Assembly (NCBI RefSeq): GCF_000583875.1
Contig: NZ_CP006571.1
Coordinates: forward strand, 661,416-725,415
Reading direction: 5' to 3'
Length of the DNA stretch: 64,000 bases
Source of the DNA: Chlamydia avium 10DC88
GTDB lineage: Bacteria; Chlamydiota; Chlamydiia; Chlamydiales; Chlamydiaceae
Below are positions 50,164 to 62,448 of the stretch, piece by piece. Within the stretch, counting starts at the first letter, position 1; each line of letters starts with the position of its first letter. The notes beneath the pieces are model-generated. The model saw only the letters and a list, made by a program, of their open reading frames with translations, did not search any database and was not told where the DNA came from. Position numbers and translations under genes: made by a program.

Positions 50164-52608
50164 CATTTCCCCGACATATTCTCTACGCAAAGAATGGTTT
50201 AACAAACGCTTTTCAATGTGTTCTAAAAGATGGTGTATCAAAAGATTTCTTTCCTGTAGTCTTTCATACACATAAGCTAAACCTATTACCCAACGCATCT
50301 CCATTGAAATACGAACACAAGAATCTTCAATAAAAGTCAACTGTGGGTGATTAGGAACAGTCCAATCTTGCTTAACCTCTTCAAAAACTTCTTTAGCTCG
50401 CGTAGTCTCTCCTAAAGCAAGATAGGCATTTGCGAGATCTAACTTCACTGTATAATATATGTATGCCCAAGGTTTCGCATTTTCTCCAGACAAAGTAATT
50501 TCGGAAAATTCCTGCAATGCCCTTGTCAGCCAACTAATTTTTCTCATTAAAGTATCCTCTGCGCAACTTTGGAAATAATAGGCGGCAGGCAATAATGAAG
50601 AATTAGGGAAAAAGTCAGAAAATGCAGATAAATGCGTCAAAGCTTGTTCATTCTTTGAAAAATATTCCTGAACGTCATAAGCAAGTAGGTATAACCGATC
50701 TCCAAAAGGACGTAGGGACAAATGCTCACAATAGCGCCTTAACTCTTCTTGATTACAGGAGGACCTTGTTAACGCCCATACCCAACGGATAACAGATTGT
50801 AAAGAAGAACATTCTGAAGAAAATACCTGAGATAAAGCATCTCCAGATACAGAATCGCTGCTATATAAAGCATAAAAACAACACAAAGCAATTTCTTCTA
50901 AAGACTCAGGATGAGTCAAAGATATATCCCTAGTATGCTCTACTGGTAACTTCCCTCCGCGAAAATCTAACCAGAATGTTAATGCTCGACGAAAATCAGA
51001 ATCTCGTATGGTATCTTGAATTTTTTCAAAATACTCTTGCTCAGCATGCACAAGCTGTAGATCAATAAGAGAAAGTATAGGATGCGAATGGCAAATGGGG
51101 TACCTCTTTATCATATCGTAAATACAATGATAATAAATGTCCGAAAGAGAAACATGTTGATCACGATGTAACATTGTACAAACTTTAACAAAAGGAGATA
51201 GAGAAGCGTCCTCACGTTTTAAAAATGATGAAGTAATTGATTTCACAATATTGTGATACGCAAAAGAAAAAGATGAACGAGAGAGAAATTCTTCACACAA
51301 TGTAGATTTCCCTTGCAGAGCGTAGGTAAGAAACAAACCCAAACCTGCTTCCTGACGATTCCAACCTTTATATGCTTTGAGGAAAAAATCTTCAGCCTCA
51401 CTATATTGCTTATGTAGGCAATGAATACAACCAAGATACTCATATACTCTTGCTAAAGTAACTCCTAATTTTACAGCATACTTTAAAATCGATAAGAAGA
51501 TTTCTTGTGATTTTTCATAATCCTGTTTTTCATAATGATAACTAGCAAGGAAAAAACTATACTCGGGGAAATATGGATGATTTGAAAGAAAAACTTTTTC
51601 TCCTGCACAGAGCAATTTACGAATTGCTTCGAAATTTTTATTTTGATAATGAATTTCTAATAAAGAAAAATATCCGTAACACAATAATGTTGATTGTAAA
51701 TAATTCCCATGATCGATGAGTACCTCTAACTCATGAATTGCCTGTTTTTGATCCCAGGGAAGTGTATATAAAGCATGCGCTAAAAGAACAACGTCAACTT
51801 CATTAGCTCGATTGACTTCTCCTTGAGATATTCTCAATACCAAACTCTCTATAGATTGCACGTAATCCTTTTCCGCACGACAATAAGATAGCAATAACGA
51901 TGCACACAATTCTATGTCATCTCGAGATTTCTCTAACTGTAAAGCGAGGATCGTCTTATTTAAAAAAAATCTCTCCGTAGCAAGGATATCAGGATGAGGG
52001 CTGCAAACCCCTGCTTCTATACTCTCCTTTAATTGATGACACAATCGTAAGGCTTCATCATAGTCACCTCGTTCCTTCGCCAAAAGAACCTCTTGTTTTC
52101 GATCATCATAACTACTGTGCAAAGTCATATTGTACAACTGAAGTAGAAGATGATCTTCTAATGTGGCTTGAAAATTATTAACATCATGTAATCTCGCTGT
52201 TAGTTCCCTTAGAGGAACTCCATCAGGGTTGAGCTTTTGCCATGAAAGACGTATAGAAGATTTAATCTGATAAGGCATAGAAGCAACAGAAAGTAATTTC
52301 TTCAAAATCTCTGCGCTAGCTGTATGATTCTCTTGTTTTATTCTTATTTGAACATAATCCCGAACTAAAAATGCAATGGTCTCCCAATCTCTCAGAGATA
52401 GTTCTGTTTTATCTTCAATAATACGATCTACAAATTTAGAAAAAACTTCATCACACGCTTTTCCTGATTTTAATGCTGTGTGTACATCAGCACAATAATG
52501 ACCAAACGGGAGCTTCTGAGGTGGGGTAGCACAAACACTCAGAAATCCCACAACTAAAATACAACAACTCTGAACAAAACGTATGAATAAGGCGCAATAG
52601 ATTTTCAT
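50095..52608 (-). CDS. large exported TPR-like repeat protein
   Basis: 837 residues, equivalent by position to C. trachomatis CT744. A signal-like segment at about 10-27 (FVQSCCILVVGFLSVCAT) suggests export, possibly as a lipoprotein-like or periplasmic protein. The rest is alpha-helical with many TPR-type pairs (QKAIHELEVLIDHGNYLQS, YEKSQEIFLSILKYAV, YSEAEDFFLKAYKGW, TRAKEVFEEVKQDW). Rich in Cys for a helical repeat protein. No enzymatic motif. Likely a scaffold for envelope or secretion components; this is inference. Opposite-strand overlap of 69 bp with hemG. Confidence 0.75.
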   Translation of the reverse strand: MKIYCALFIRFVQSCCILVVGFLSVCATPPQKLPFGHYCADVHTALKSGKACDEVFSKFVDRIIEDKTELSLRDWETIAFLVRDYVQIRIKQENHTASAEILKKLLSVASMPYQIKSSIRLSWQKLNPDGVPLRELTARLHDVNNFQATLEDHLLLQLYNMTLHSSYDDRKQEVLLAKERGDYDEALRLCHQLKESIEAGVCSPHPDILATERFFLNKTILALQLEKSRDDIELCASLLLSYCRAEKDYVQSIESLVLRISQGEVNRANEVDVVLLAHALYTLPWDQKQAIHELEVLIDHGNYLQSTLLCYGYFSLLEIHYQNKNFEAIRKLLCAGEKVFLSNHPYFPEYSFFLASYHYEKQDYEKSQEIFLSILKYAVKLGVTLARVYEYLGCIHCLHKQYSEAEDFFLKAYKGWNRQEAGLGLFLTYALQGKSTLCEEFLSRSSFSFAYHNIVKSITSSFLKREDASLSPFVKVCTMLHRDQHVSLSDIYYHCIYDMIKRYPICHSHPILSLIDLQLVHAEQEYFEKIQDTIRDSDFRRALTFWLDFRGGKLPVEHTRDISLTHPESLEEIALCCFYALYSSDSVSGDALSQVFSSECSSLQSVIRWVWALTRSSCNQEELRRYCEHLSLRPFGDRLYLLAYDVQEYFSKNEQALTHLSAFSDFFPNSSLLPAAYYFQSCAEDTLMRKISWLTRALQEFSEITLSGENAKPWAYIYYTVKLDLANAYLALGETTRAKEVFEEVKQDWTVPNHPQLTFIEDSCVRISMEMRWVIGLAYVYERLQERNLLIHHLLEHIEKRLLNHSLRREYVGEMLMKTVALCERFLVTEGSNSMIG

Positions 52609-52987
52609 CGAAATTGATTTACCATAGCCTCGAAGAGAAGTAAAAACAAAATAAGTGTATTAAAAAATAAATCCTATGCAAATATCAAAAAACTAGAAAA
52701 GATTGATGCTACCAAAAAATTACAATCACCAATACCTCAAGCACCGAAACTACCACATAACACTCCCTTTACCTAGAACTTAAAATTACCTGCATGAAAA
52801 AAGATAAGTAGAGTCTTTTTAAAATAACATATTGATAAACAAAGAACTATATGTCGTATAAAAATCTATCGAGGATTGTCCTTATTGTTTTCTCTAAAAA
52901 AAATGTTGCATGAATTTGAACAAACAAACTAATTAAAAATTAAAACAAGTAAAAATAGTTTAAAACTACAACTAGAGGACGCTTTTC
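52609..52987. other. 379-bp AT-rich region upstream of hctA
   Basis: No ORF of note. It separates two divergent genes and should hold both promoters. Candidate hctA elements are TTGAAC at 52916-52921 and ATTAAA at 52939-52944 (17 bp), in strongly A-rich DNA; a second reading is TTGCAT at 52906. In C. trachomatis hctA mRNA is also silenced by the small RNA IhtA, but I do not recognise an ihtA gene here. Confidence 0.4.
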
Positions 52988-53338
52988 ATGGCGCTAAAAG
53001 ATACGGCAAAAAAAATGAGAGATCTGTTGGAAAGTATCCAACATGACTTAGATAAAGCCGAAAAAGGAAATAAAGCAGCGGCTCAGCGAGTTCGTACAGA
53101 CTCTATCAAATTAGAAAAAATTGCAAAGCTATATCGAAAAGAATCAATCAAAGCTGAAAAAGCTGGTTTGATGAAACGTAAACCTGCAATTAAAAAGACT
53201 GCTGCTAAAAAACCAATAAAAACTACTGCTAAAAAAACAGCAGCAAAAGCAAAACCAAAAATAAGGACCTCAGCTAAAAAAGCTCCTGTAAAAGCAAAAG
53301 GGAAAAAAGGTTCTAAATCCCATCTCCTAAGAAAATAA
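52988..53338 (+). CDS. hctA: histone H1-like protein Hc1
   Basis: DNA-binding protein that condenses the nucleoid when reticulate bodies become elementary bodies. 116 residues. N-terminal conserved part MALKDTAKKMRDLLESIQHD and KAAAQRVRTDSIKLEKIA (to about residue 65, coiled-coil-forming), then a Lys/Ala/Pro/Thr-rich tail of about 50 residues with KKTAAKKP-type units, shorter than in some species. AGAGGA stands eight bases before the ATG. Expression is late in the cycle and, in C. trachomatis, repressed by IhtA near the start codon. A strong terminator follows. Confidence 0.95.
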   Translation: MALKDTAKKMRDLLESIQHDLDKAEKGNKAAAQRVRTDSIKLEKIAKLYRKESIKAEKAGLMKRKPAIKKTAAKKPIKTTAKKTAAKAKPKIRTSAKKAPVKAKGKKGSKSHLLRK

Positions 53339-53361
53339 TTTCTCCCCCATCTTGGTTTTGA

Positions 53362-53400
53362 GAGGGTAATTATAATTTTGTTACAATTATCCTCTTTTTT
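53362..53400 (+). terminator. intrinsic terminator of hctA
   Basis: 14-bp stem (53362-53375 with 53381-53394, one mismatch and one wobble), loop TTTTG, followed by six T. Classic rho-independent form, 23 bp after the stop. Confidence 0.88.
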
Positions 53401-53515
53401 ATGTAAATCATTCAAAGTATTATCATCGTCTTTCTACAATCTAGTTTAACTTAAGTATAAATCTATATTTTCATAGCGTAATTTTCTCTCGATATGTAGT
53501 AATATCATTGACTTT

Positions 53516-53519
53516 GGAG
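53516..53519 (+). promoter_or_regulatory. ribosome binding site deciding the rlmD start
   Basis: GGAG six bases before ATG 53526, inside a TTG-started frame 18 bp longer; the ATG is preferred. Confidence 0.7.
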
Positions 53520-53525
53520 TTTGCT

Positions 53526-54728
53526 ATGGCCACACAAGTCAATTGTAAACATTTTCCTGTTTGCGGGGGATGCTCCTCTCCACAATCTGATTATCAAAAT
53601 TCTCTAAAAGTAAAAGAGCAACTTCTTCATCAGTTATTTGCTCCTATCTTCCCGGATAAAGATATTCTTCCTATCATTCCTTGTGAGCCCCTCTTAAGGG
53701 GAAGAAACAAAATGGAATTTTCTTTTTACCAGACCTATGATGGAGAAAAAAGCTTAGGATTCATTACTCCCACCAAACCTAAAAAAGGCATTCCCATTAC
53801 AGAATGTCTAATGATCCATAAAGATGCTATGGATGTCCTCCAGTTAACACGATCGTGGTGGGAAGCTTATCCCGAACTCCAAGCATACTACCCCCCACTA
53901 AATAAAGGATCATTATGCACTCTAACAGTACGCATTGGAGGCCCTGAGCACCATCTTATGGTTATTCTTACTACATCTGCAAGGAAGGAGTACGCTGTAG
54001 ATAGGGCAATCATAGAAAAATGGAAATACTCTCTTATAACCTCTTCTCTACCCATAACATCTATCATCTGGGAAGAAAAATTTAGTGAAAAAAACACACC
54101 AACGTATTTCCTCTCCCATCTTCTCTATGGAAATGCTTTTATTACACAAAAACTAACATTACCTAAGGATGGAAATTCAGCAACTTTTCACATATATCCC
54201 CGAAGCTTTTTTCAACCTCAAAGTCTTCAAAATGCAAAAATCATCGAAGTTATTAAGGAATTTATAAAACCTCAAGGCCAAGAAACCATATTAGATCTCT
54301 ATTGTGGAGCAGGAACCATAGGGATTATGCTTTCTGCCTATGTAAAAAAAGTTATTGGTGTAGAAATTGTTCCTGACGCTATAGACTCAGCAAAAGAAAA
54401 TATCATTGTAAATGATAGAAAATCTCGTGTCGAAGTTTATCTAGAAGATGTAAAAACTTTTTGCAAACGCCAACAAGATAAACTCCCTCCTGATATTGCC
54501 ATCATTGATCCTCCCCGCTGTGGTTTGCAAAATAAAACTCTTAAGTATCTTTTAAGAATTGCACCAAAAAAACTTGTTTATGTCTCTTGTAACCCCAAAA
54601 TACAATTTCAAGAGTGTCGTTATTTAATAGCTGAGGGATACTCAATAAAAAAAATGCAACCCATCGATCAATTTCCTCACTCTCCTCATCTAGAAAATAT
54701 TATTTTACTAGAAAGAGAAGACCCCTAG
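53526..54728 (+). CDS. rlmD: 23S rRNA m5U methyltransferase (RlmD/YgcA family)
   Basis: SAM-dependent methylation of a uridine in rRNA (family also includes RlmC and TrmA; exact target not decidable). 400 residues. N-terminal iron-sulfur cysteines in NCKHFPVCGGCSSP with the fourth probably in IPCEPLLRG. SAM site DLYCGAGTIGIML, then IIDPPRCGLQ and the catalytic YVSCNPKIQ. The TRAM domain found in E. coli RlmD is lacking at the N-terminus, so the protein is shorter than the 433 of E. coli. Monocistronic, between hctA and yajC. Confidence 0.88.
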   Translation: MATQVNCKHFPVCGGCSSPQSDYQNSLKVKEQLLHQLFAPIFPDKDILPIIPCEPLLRGRNKMEFSFYQTYDGEKSLGFITPTKPKKGIPITECLMIHKDAMDVLQLTRSWWEAYPELQAYYPPLNKGSLCTLTVRIGGPEHHLMVILTTSARKEYAVDRAIIEKWKYSLITSSLPITSIIWEEKFSEKNTPTYFLSHLLYGNAFITQKLTLPKDGNSATFHIYPRSFFQPQSLQNAKIIEVIKEFIKPQGQETILDLYCGAGTIGIMLSAYVKKVIGVEIVPDAIDSAKENIIVNDRKSRVEVYLEDVKTFCKRQQDKLPPDIAIIDPPRCGLQNKTLKYLLRIAPKKLVYVSCNPKIQFQECRYLIAEGYSIKKMQPIDQFPHSPHLENIILLEREDP

Positions 54729-54799
54729 GAAAAGCATTGAACGTACCCTCCCTAATGTGTTAACCTTCTCTCTGGATTAATCGAAGTATAGGTGGTTGA

Positions 54800-55153
54800 A
54801 TGTTAGCTCGTGTATGCATGTTTTTGCTATTTATCAGCAGTTGTTCTTCTCTCTTAGCAAATGAAGATAGTGCTTCTGGAAGGAATACCTTTGCTCAACC
54901 TGCTATCATGCTAGGAATTGCTATTTTATTCTTCTACTTCATTTTATGGCGCCCTGAACAAAAACGTAAAAAAGCCATGGAAAAACGAAGAAATGAGCTT
55001 GCCCGTGGGGATAAGGTCACAGCTATGGGTATTGTGGGCACCATTGATGAAATTCGTGAACATACCGTAGTTCTTAATATTGCCTCAGGGAAAATTGAAA
55101 TATTAAAAGCTGCTATTTCCGAAGTATTAAAACCAGACGGAACTAAAGGATAA
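54800..55153 (+). CDS. yajC: YajC, Sec translocon accessory subunit
   Basis: 117 residues. An N-terminal signal-like segment (1-20) and a transmembrane helix (about 35-52, MLGIAILFFYFILW) followed by the family hallmark RPEQKRKKAMEKRR, then a small cytoplasmic domain LARGDKVTAMGIVGTIDEI. Binds SecDF in other bacteria. The chlamydial form has an extra hydrophobic N-terminus compared with E. coli. Stands alone, about 120 bp from nqrF. Confidence 0.88.
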   Translation: MLARVCMFLLFISSCSSLLANEDSASGRNTFAQPAIMLGIAILFFYFILWRPEQKRKKAMEKRRNELARGDKVTAMGIVGTIDEIREHTVVLNIASGKIEILKAAISEVLKPDGTKG

Positions 55154-55271
55154 TCTTTAAAATACAAAGAGTTGCCTTCTGCTATCCACAAGAGATCTAC
55201 ATTGATTTTTTATAAGCCAAGTTATAACTTGACCCTATAAGCTATTCATAAAATCGGGGATTCTCACGATC

Positions 55272-56567
55272 ATGGCTTGGCTTCCAGGTCTATATTTTGT
55301 TGGTATTGCAAGTGTAATCTTTTCTATTATAGGCTTGATGCTTTCTGGAATTATTCTCATTGCTCGGAAGCTTCTTATCAAAAAGTGCCCTTGTAAACTA
55401 AAAATCAATAATGATGATTCTTTAACAAAAACAGTAAATAGCGGAAGTGTTCTTTTATCCTCACTCTTAGATTCAGGTATAGCTATACCTTCTCCTTGTG
55501 GGGGTAAAGCAACTTGCAAACAATGCAAGGTAAAAATTGTAAAAAATGCTGATTCTCCTTTAGAAACAGATCTTGCTACTTTTTCTAAAAAGCAAATAGA
55601 ACAAGGATGGCGTCTTGCCTGTCAAACTAAAGTTCAACACGATTTAAGTTTAGAAATTGAAGAACGCTACCTACATGCTTCCTCTTGGGAAGGTACAGTA
55701 ATTTCTAACAACAATGTAGCTACATTTATTAAAGAACTTATTGTTTCCATTGATCCTAATCATCCTATCCCATTTAAGCCTGGGGGATATTTACAAATCA
55801 GTGTACCTCCATACCAAACACAAACTTCAGATTGGAAACAAACTATGGATCCCCAATACTACAATGATTGGGAGAAATTCCATTTATTTAACACAACTAT
55901 TAATAATAGTTCTTTAGAACCAAATTCTGCAAATAAGGCTTATTCATTAGCCTCATATCCTGCAGAGCTTCCTTTAATTAAATTTAATATACGTATTGCT
56001 ACTCCTCCTATAATTAACGATGCTCCTAACCCCAATATTCCTTGGGGGATATGCTCATCTTACATTTTTTCTTTGAAACCTGGTGATAAAATTACAGTAT
56101 CAGGTCCCTATGGGGAATCTTTTATGCAAGATAATGCTCGTCCTTTAATTTTTCTTATTGGAGGTGCAGGATCCTCGTTTGGAAGAAGTCATATTTTAGA
56201 TCTATTATTAGATAAACACTCACAAAGAGAAATCACACTTTGGTATGGGGCTCGTTCTTTAAAAGAAAATATTTACCAAGAAGAATATGAAAATCTAGAT
56301 AAAAAGTTTCCTAACTTTCATTATCATTTAGTTTTATCAGAACCCCTTCCTGAAGATATTGCCTCTGGTTGGCCAAAAAATGATCCTGAAAAAACAAATT
56401 TCTTATATCGAGCTTTTGAGCTTGGGCAGTTAAGTAAGCTAAGCAACCCTGAAGATTACTTATATTATGTATGTGGCCCACCGTTGCATAACAGTAGCAT
56501 TTTGAAACTTTTAGATAATTATGGAGTTGAGCGCTCTTCAATTATTCTTGATGATTTTGGTAGTTAA
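55272..56567 (+). CDS. nqrF: Na+-translocating NADH:quinone reductase subunit F
   Basis: Electron-entry subunit of the sodium pump Na+-NQR. 431 residues. One membrane helix (about 8-31), a [2Fe-2S] ferredoxin domain with Cys76, Cys82, Cys85 and Cys117 (PSPCGGKATCKQCK and RLACQ), then an FAD domain (KAYSLASYPAE) and an NADH domain (LIFLIGGAGSSFGRSH, YYVCGPPLHNSSI). Other nqr genes lie elsewhere in chlamydial genomes. A strong hairpin follows, shared with the rRNA operon arriving from the right. Confidence 0.95.
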   Translation: MAWLPGLYFVGIASVIFSIIGLMLSGIILIARKLLIKKCPCKLKINNDDSLTKTVNSGSVLLSSLLDSGIAIPSPCGGKATCKQCKVKIVKNADSPLETDLATFSKKQIEQGWRLACQTKVQHDLSLEIEERYLHASSWEGTVISNNNVATFIKELIVSIDPNHPIPFKPGGYLQISVPPYQTQTSDWKQTMDPQYYNDWEKFHLFNTTINNSSLEPNSANKAYSLASYPAELPLIKFNIRIATPPIINDAPNPNIPWGICSSYIFSLKPGDKITVSGPYGESFMQDNARPLIFLIGGAGSSFGRSHILDLLLDKHSQREITLWYGARSLKENIYQEEYENLDKKFPNFHYHLVLSEPLPEDIASGWPKNDPEKTNFLYRAFELGQLSKLSNPEDYLYYVCGPPLHNSSILKLLDNYGVERSSIILDDFGS

Positions 56568-56586
56568 CCCTTATATATAAGCTAAG

Positions 56587-56633
56587 AAGGCTTTCTTGTT
56601 ACTTTTTGTATGCTCTCGTAATAAGAAAGCCTT
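56587..56633. terminator. bidirectional hairpin between nqrF and the rRNA operon
   Basis: AAGGCTTTCTT at 56587-56597 pairs perfectly with 56623-56633, extended inward by TTAC/GTAA. Rightward it is followed by TGTCTTTTACC. It lies 20 bp past nqrF and about 30 bp past the 5S 3' end, so it can serve both. Confidence 0.75.
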
Positions 56634-56661
56634 TGTCTTTTACCGGGAAATATATCTAAAT

Positions 56662-56778
56662 ACATGTTCCCTTCGTACGTATTAAGCATATGAAATCTTC
56701 TCACCCATAGATAAAAAGCTTAACTTCTGAGTTCGGAATGGTATCAGGTGTACCCCTTTTTCCATTATCACCAAGCAA
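56662..56778 (-). rRNA. rrf: 5S ribosomal RNA
   Basis: Leftward, last gene of the operon. The 5' half is clear: GCTTGGTGATAATGG, helix II AAAAAG/CTTTTT, helix III and the conserved loop CCATTCCGAACTCAGAAG. The 3' half contains GGGAACATG, comparable to E. coli GGGAACTGCC, but I cannot find the 3' strand of helix I. Ends are therefore estimates based on a length of about 117. Confidence 0.75.
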
Positions 56779-56834
56779 ACTTTTGTAACGTAAATTCACG
56801 CATACTAATAGACGTGTAAGGACGTCTTTATCGC

Positions 56835-56848
56835 AACTTACATTGATC
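56835..56848 (-). repeat. 23S processing stem, 3' arm
   Basis: AACTTACATTGATC on the plus strand, nearly the sequence needed to pair with the 5' arm at 59843-59856 (12 of 14 positions, one of the two differences being a wobble). It flanks the 23S gene, consistent with an RNase III substrate. Confidence 0.55.
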
Positions 56849-56862
56849 GTTTTATTTCAACT

Positions 56863-56883
56863 AAAAAGCCTATAGGGCTTTTT
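56863..56883. other. hairpin in the 23S-5S spacer
   Basis: AAAAAGCC/GGCTTTTT 8-bp stem with a five-base loop at 56863-56883. It may be a pause or processing element; a full terminator here would block 5S. Confidence 0.5.
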
Positions 56884-56892
56884 ATATGATAA

Positions 56893-59830
<2,938 letters not shown>

Positions 59831-59842
59831 CTGTAAATTATT

Positions 59843-59856
59843 GATCCATGCAAGTT
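59843..59856 (-). repeat. 23S processing stem, 5' arm
   Basis: Reads AACTTGCATGGATC in the transcript, just before the 23S 5' end, and pairs with 56835-56848. Confidence 0.55.
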
Positions 59857-59967
59857 AACTCTTAACTAAAGACATATATCCTTAAACGTCTATTATTATA
59901 TGTGAATTATACTTGTTACCATTATTTACAATAACACTTGATTAACTAAATGTCTCGAAAACAAACG

Positions 59968-59994
59968 CTTAACAATGCAAAAGAAATAGAATAC
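59968..59994 (-). repeat. 16S processing stem, 3' arm
   Basis: 27-base arm about 60 bp past the 16S 3' end. Against the 5' arm at 61664-61690 it forms 24 Watson-Crick pairs, two G-U pairs and one mismatch, the expected RNase III substrate around pre-16S. Confidence 0.85.
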
Positions 59995-60055
59995 AAACTT
60001 TTAAATGCCTGCCCAACCTAGTCTAGCTATCCTAAGACAGCTATCCTTATCCTTA

Positions 60056-61605
<1,550 letters not shown>

Positions 61606-61663
61606 AATAAATCTTAAAAATTAACGGATTTTTAAAATCCAAAACAAGCATTTATACTGGCCT

Positions 61664-61690
61664 GCATTCTATCTCATTTGCATTGTTAAG
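61664..61690 (-). repeat. 16S processing stem, 5' arm
   Basis: 27-base arm in the rRNA leader, about 60 bp before mature 16S; partner of 59968-59994. Confidence 0.85.
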
Positions 61691-61742
61691 AAGGAAGCTT
61701 AACTAAACTTCCATTTTCTTGCTCACATCGAAGTGTGGACTC

Positions 61743-61776
61743 TTTCTTCTTTTCGTGATTCTCAAAAAAGAAGAAA
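61743..61776 (-). other. inverted repeat at the start of the rRNA transcript
   Basis: TTTCTTCTTTT at 61743-61753 and its complement at 61766-61776, 11 bp, loop of 12. If the promoter at 61784-61810 is right, it forms within the first 35 bases of the RNA. Confidence 0.5.
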
Positions 61777-61783
61777 TCAACAT

Positions 61784-61810
61784 CTTATAAAAAGCCTATT
61801 TTTTGCACAA
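61784..61810 (-). promoter_or_regulatory. candidate rRNA operon promoter
   Basis: Leftward TATAAG (61784-61789) as -10 and TTGTGC (61805-61810) as -35, 15 bp apart, the spacer being A/T-rich as reported for the chlamydial rRNA P1 promoter. Gives a leader of about 170 bases to 16S that includes the processing arm. Confidence 0.45.
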
Positions 61811-62242
61811 CCCATTTCGCATCATTTTTTTTAGATCAGAAAATTCAATTAAGGAAATATTCAGCTTCTGAATATGTTTTGAGCGAGAAAATAAACACTG
61901 CATTCTTTTCCCTATTTTTTTGTTTTTGATCGATTTACGGTTTAAAATTCCTATATTTTGTCAGTGTAAAAAAATTTTTGCTTTTTAACCGCTATTTTGC
62001 TCCTTCATTAGACAGGGTTCCCTATATATCCCATAGAATTTCCCAGCACTTAAATAGAAAACCGAATTATTTGTTTATGGACATTGAGAACTAATAATTT
62101 TAGGGATTTGGCAAGGGAGCTCGTGCTTTATATTTTAGAGATGGGGTTTGTAAAAATAATCCTCAATAATGGAAGAAGCTATCTTTGAATGATGGATTTT
62201 CTCTTGTTTATCGTACTATCTTGCTTATGTTCAGGTTTTATC
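61811..62242. other. intergenic region between the rRNA promoter and tRNA-His
   Basis: About 430 bp, AT-rich, no credible gene. It contains a perfect dyad ATATTCAG-CTT-CTGAATAT at 61857-61875, about 47 bp upstream of the candidate rRNA -35. Confidence 0.5.
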
Positions 62243-62271
62243 TTGGATAAATATTATTTTCGGGATAATAT
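62243..62271 (+). promoter_or_regulatory. candidate tRNA-His promoter
   Basis: TTGGAT (62243-62248), 17-bp A/T-rich spacer, TAATAT (62266-62271), 12 bp before the tRNA. Good spacing and -10. Confidence 0.55.
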
Positions 62272-62283
62272 TTTGTGCTTTAT

Positions 62284-62358
<75 letters not shown>

Positions 62359-62448
62359 CATGTTTATCTTCTTTGTTTCTTTTTGCCGTTCTTGCTATAA
62401 CCAGTATTAGAATAAAGTTTCACCTCACTTAAAACTTAGTGTTTATTC

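Larger units (their letters stand above)
59831..60055 (-). other. 16S-23S internal transcribed spacer, no tRNA
   Basis: About 225 bp, AT-rich. No tRNA gene (E. coli-type Ile/Ala or Glu) is present, as in other Chlamydia. It holds the 3' arm of the 16S processing stem and the 5' arm of the 23S stem. Confidence 0.85.

Noticed and set aside
52609..52987. Possible small RNA (IhtA) upstream of hctA
   Set aside because: I cannot recognise the IhtA sequence or a promoter-terminator pair here; its locus need not be next to hctA.
56863..56883. Hairpin between 23S and 5S as an intrinsic terminator
   Set aside because: It has a U-run but would cut off 5S from the operon; more likely a processing or pause element, so it is listed only as a hairpin.
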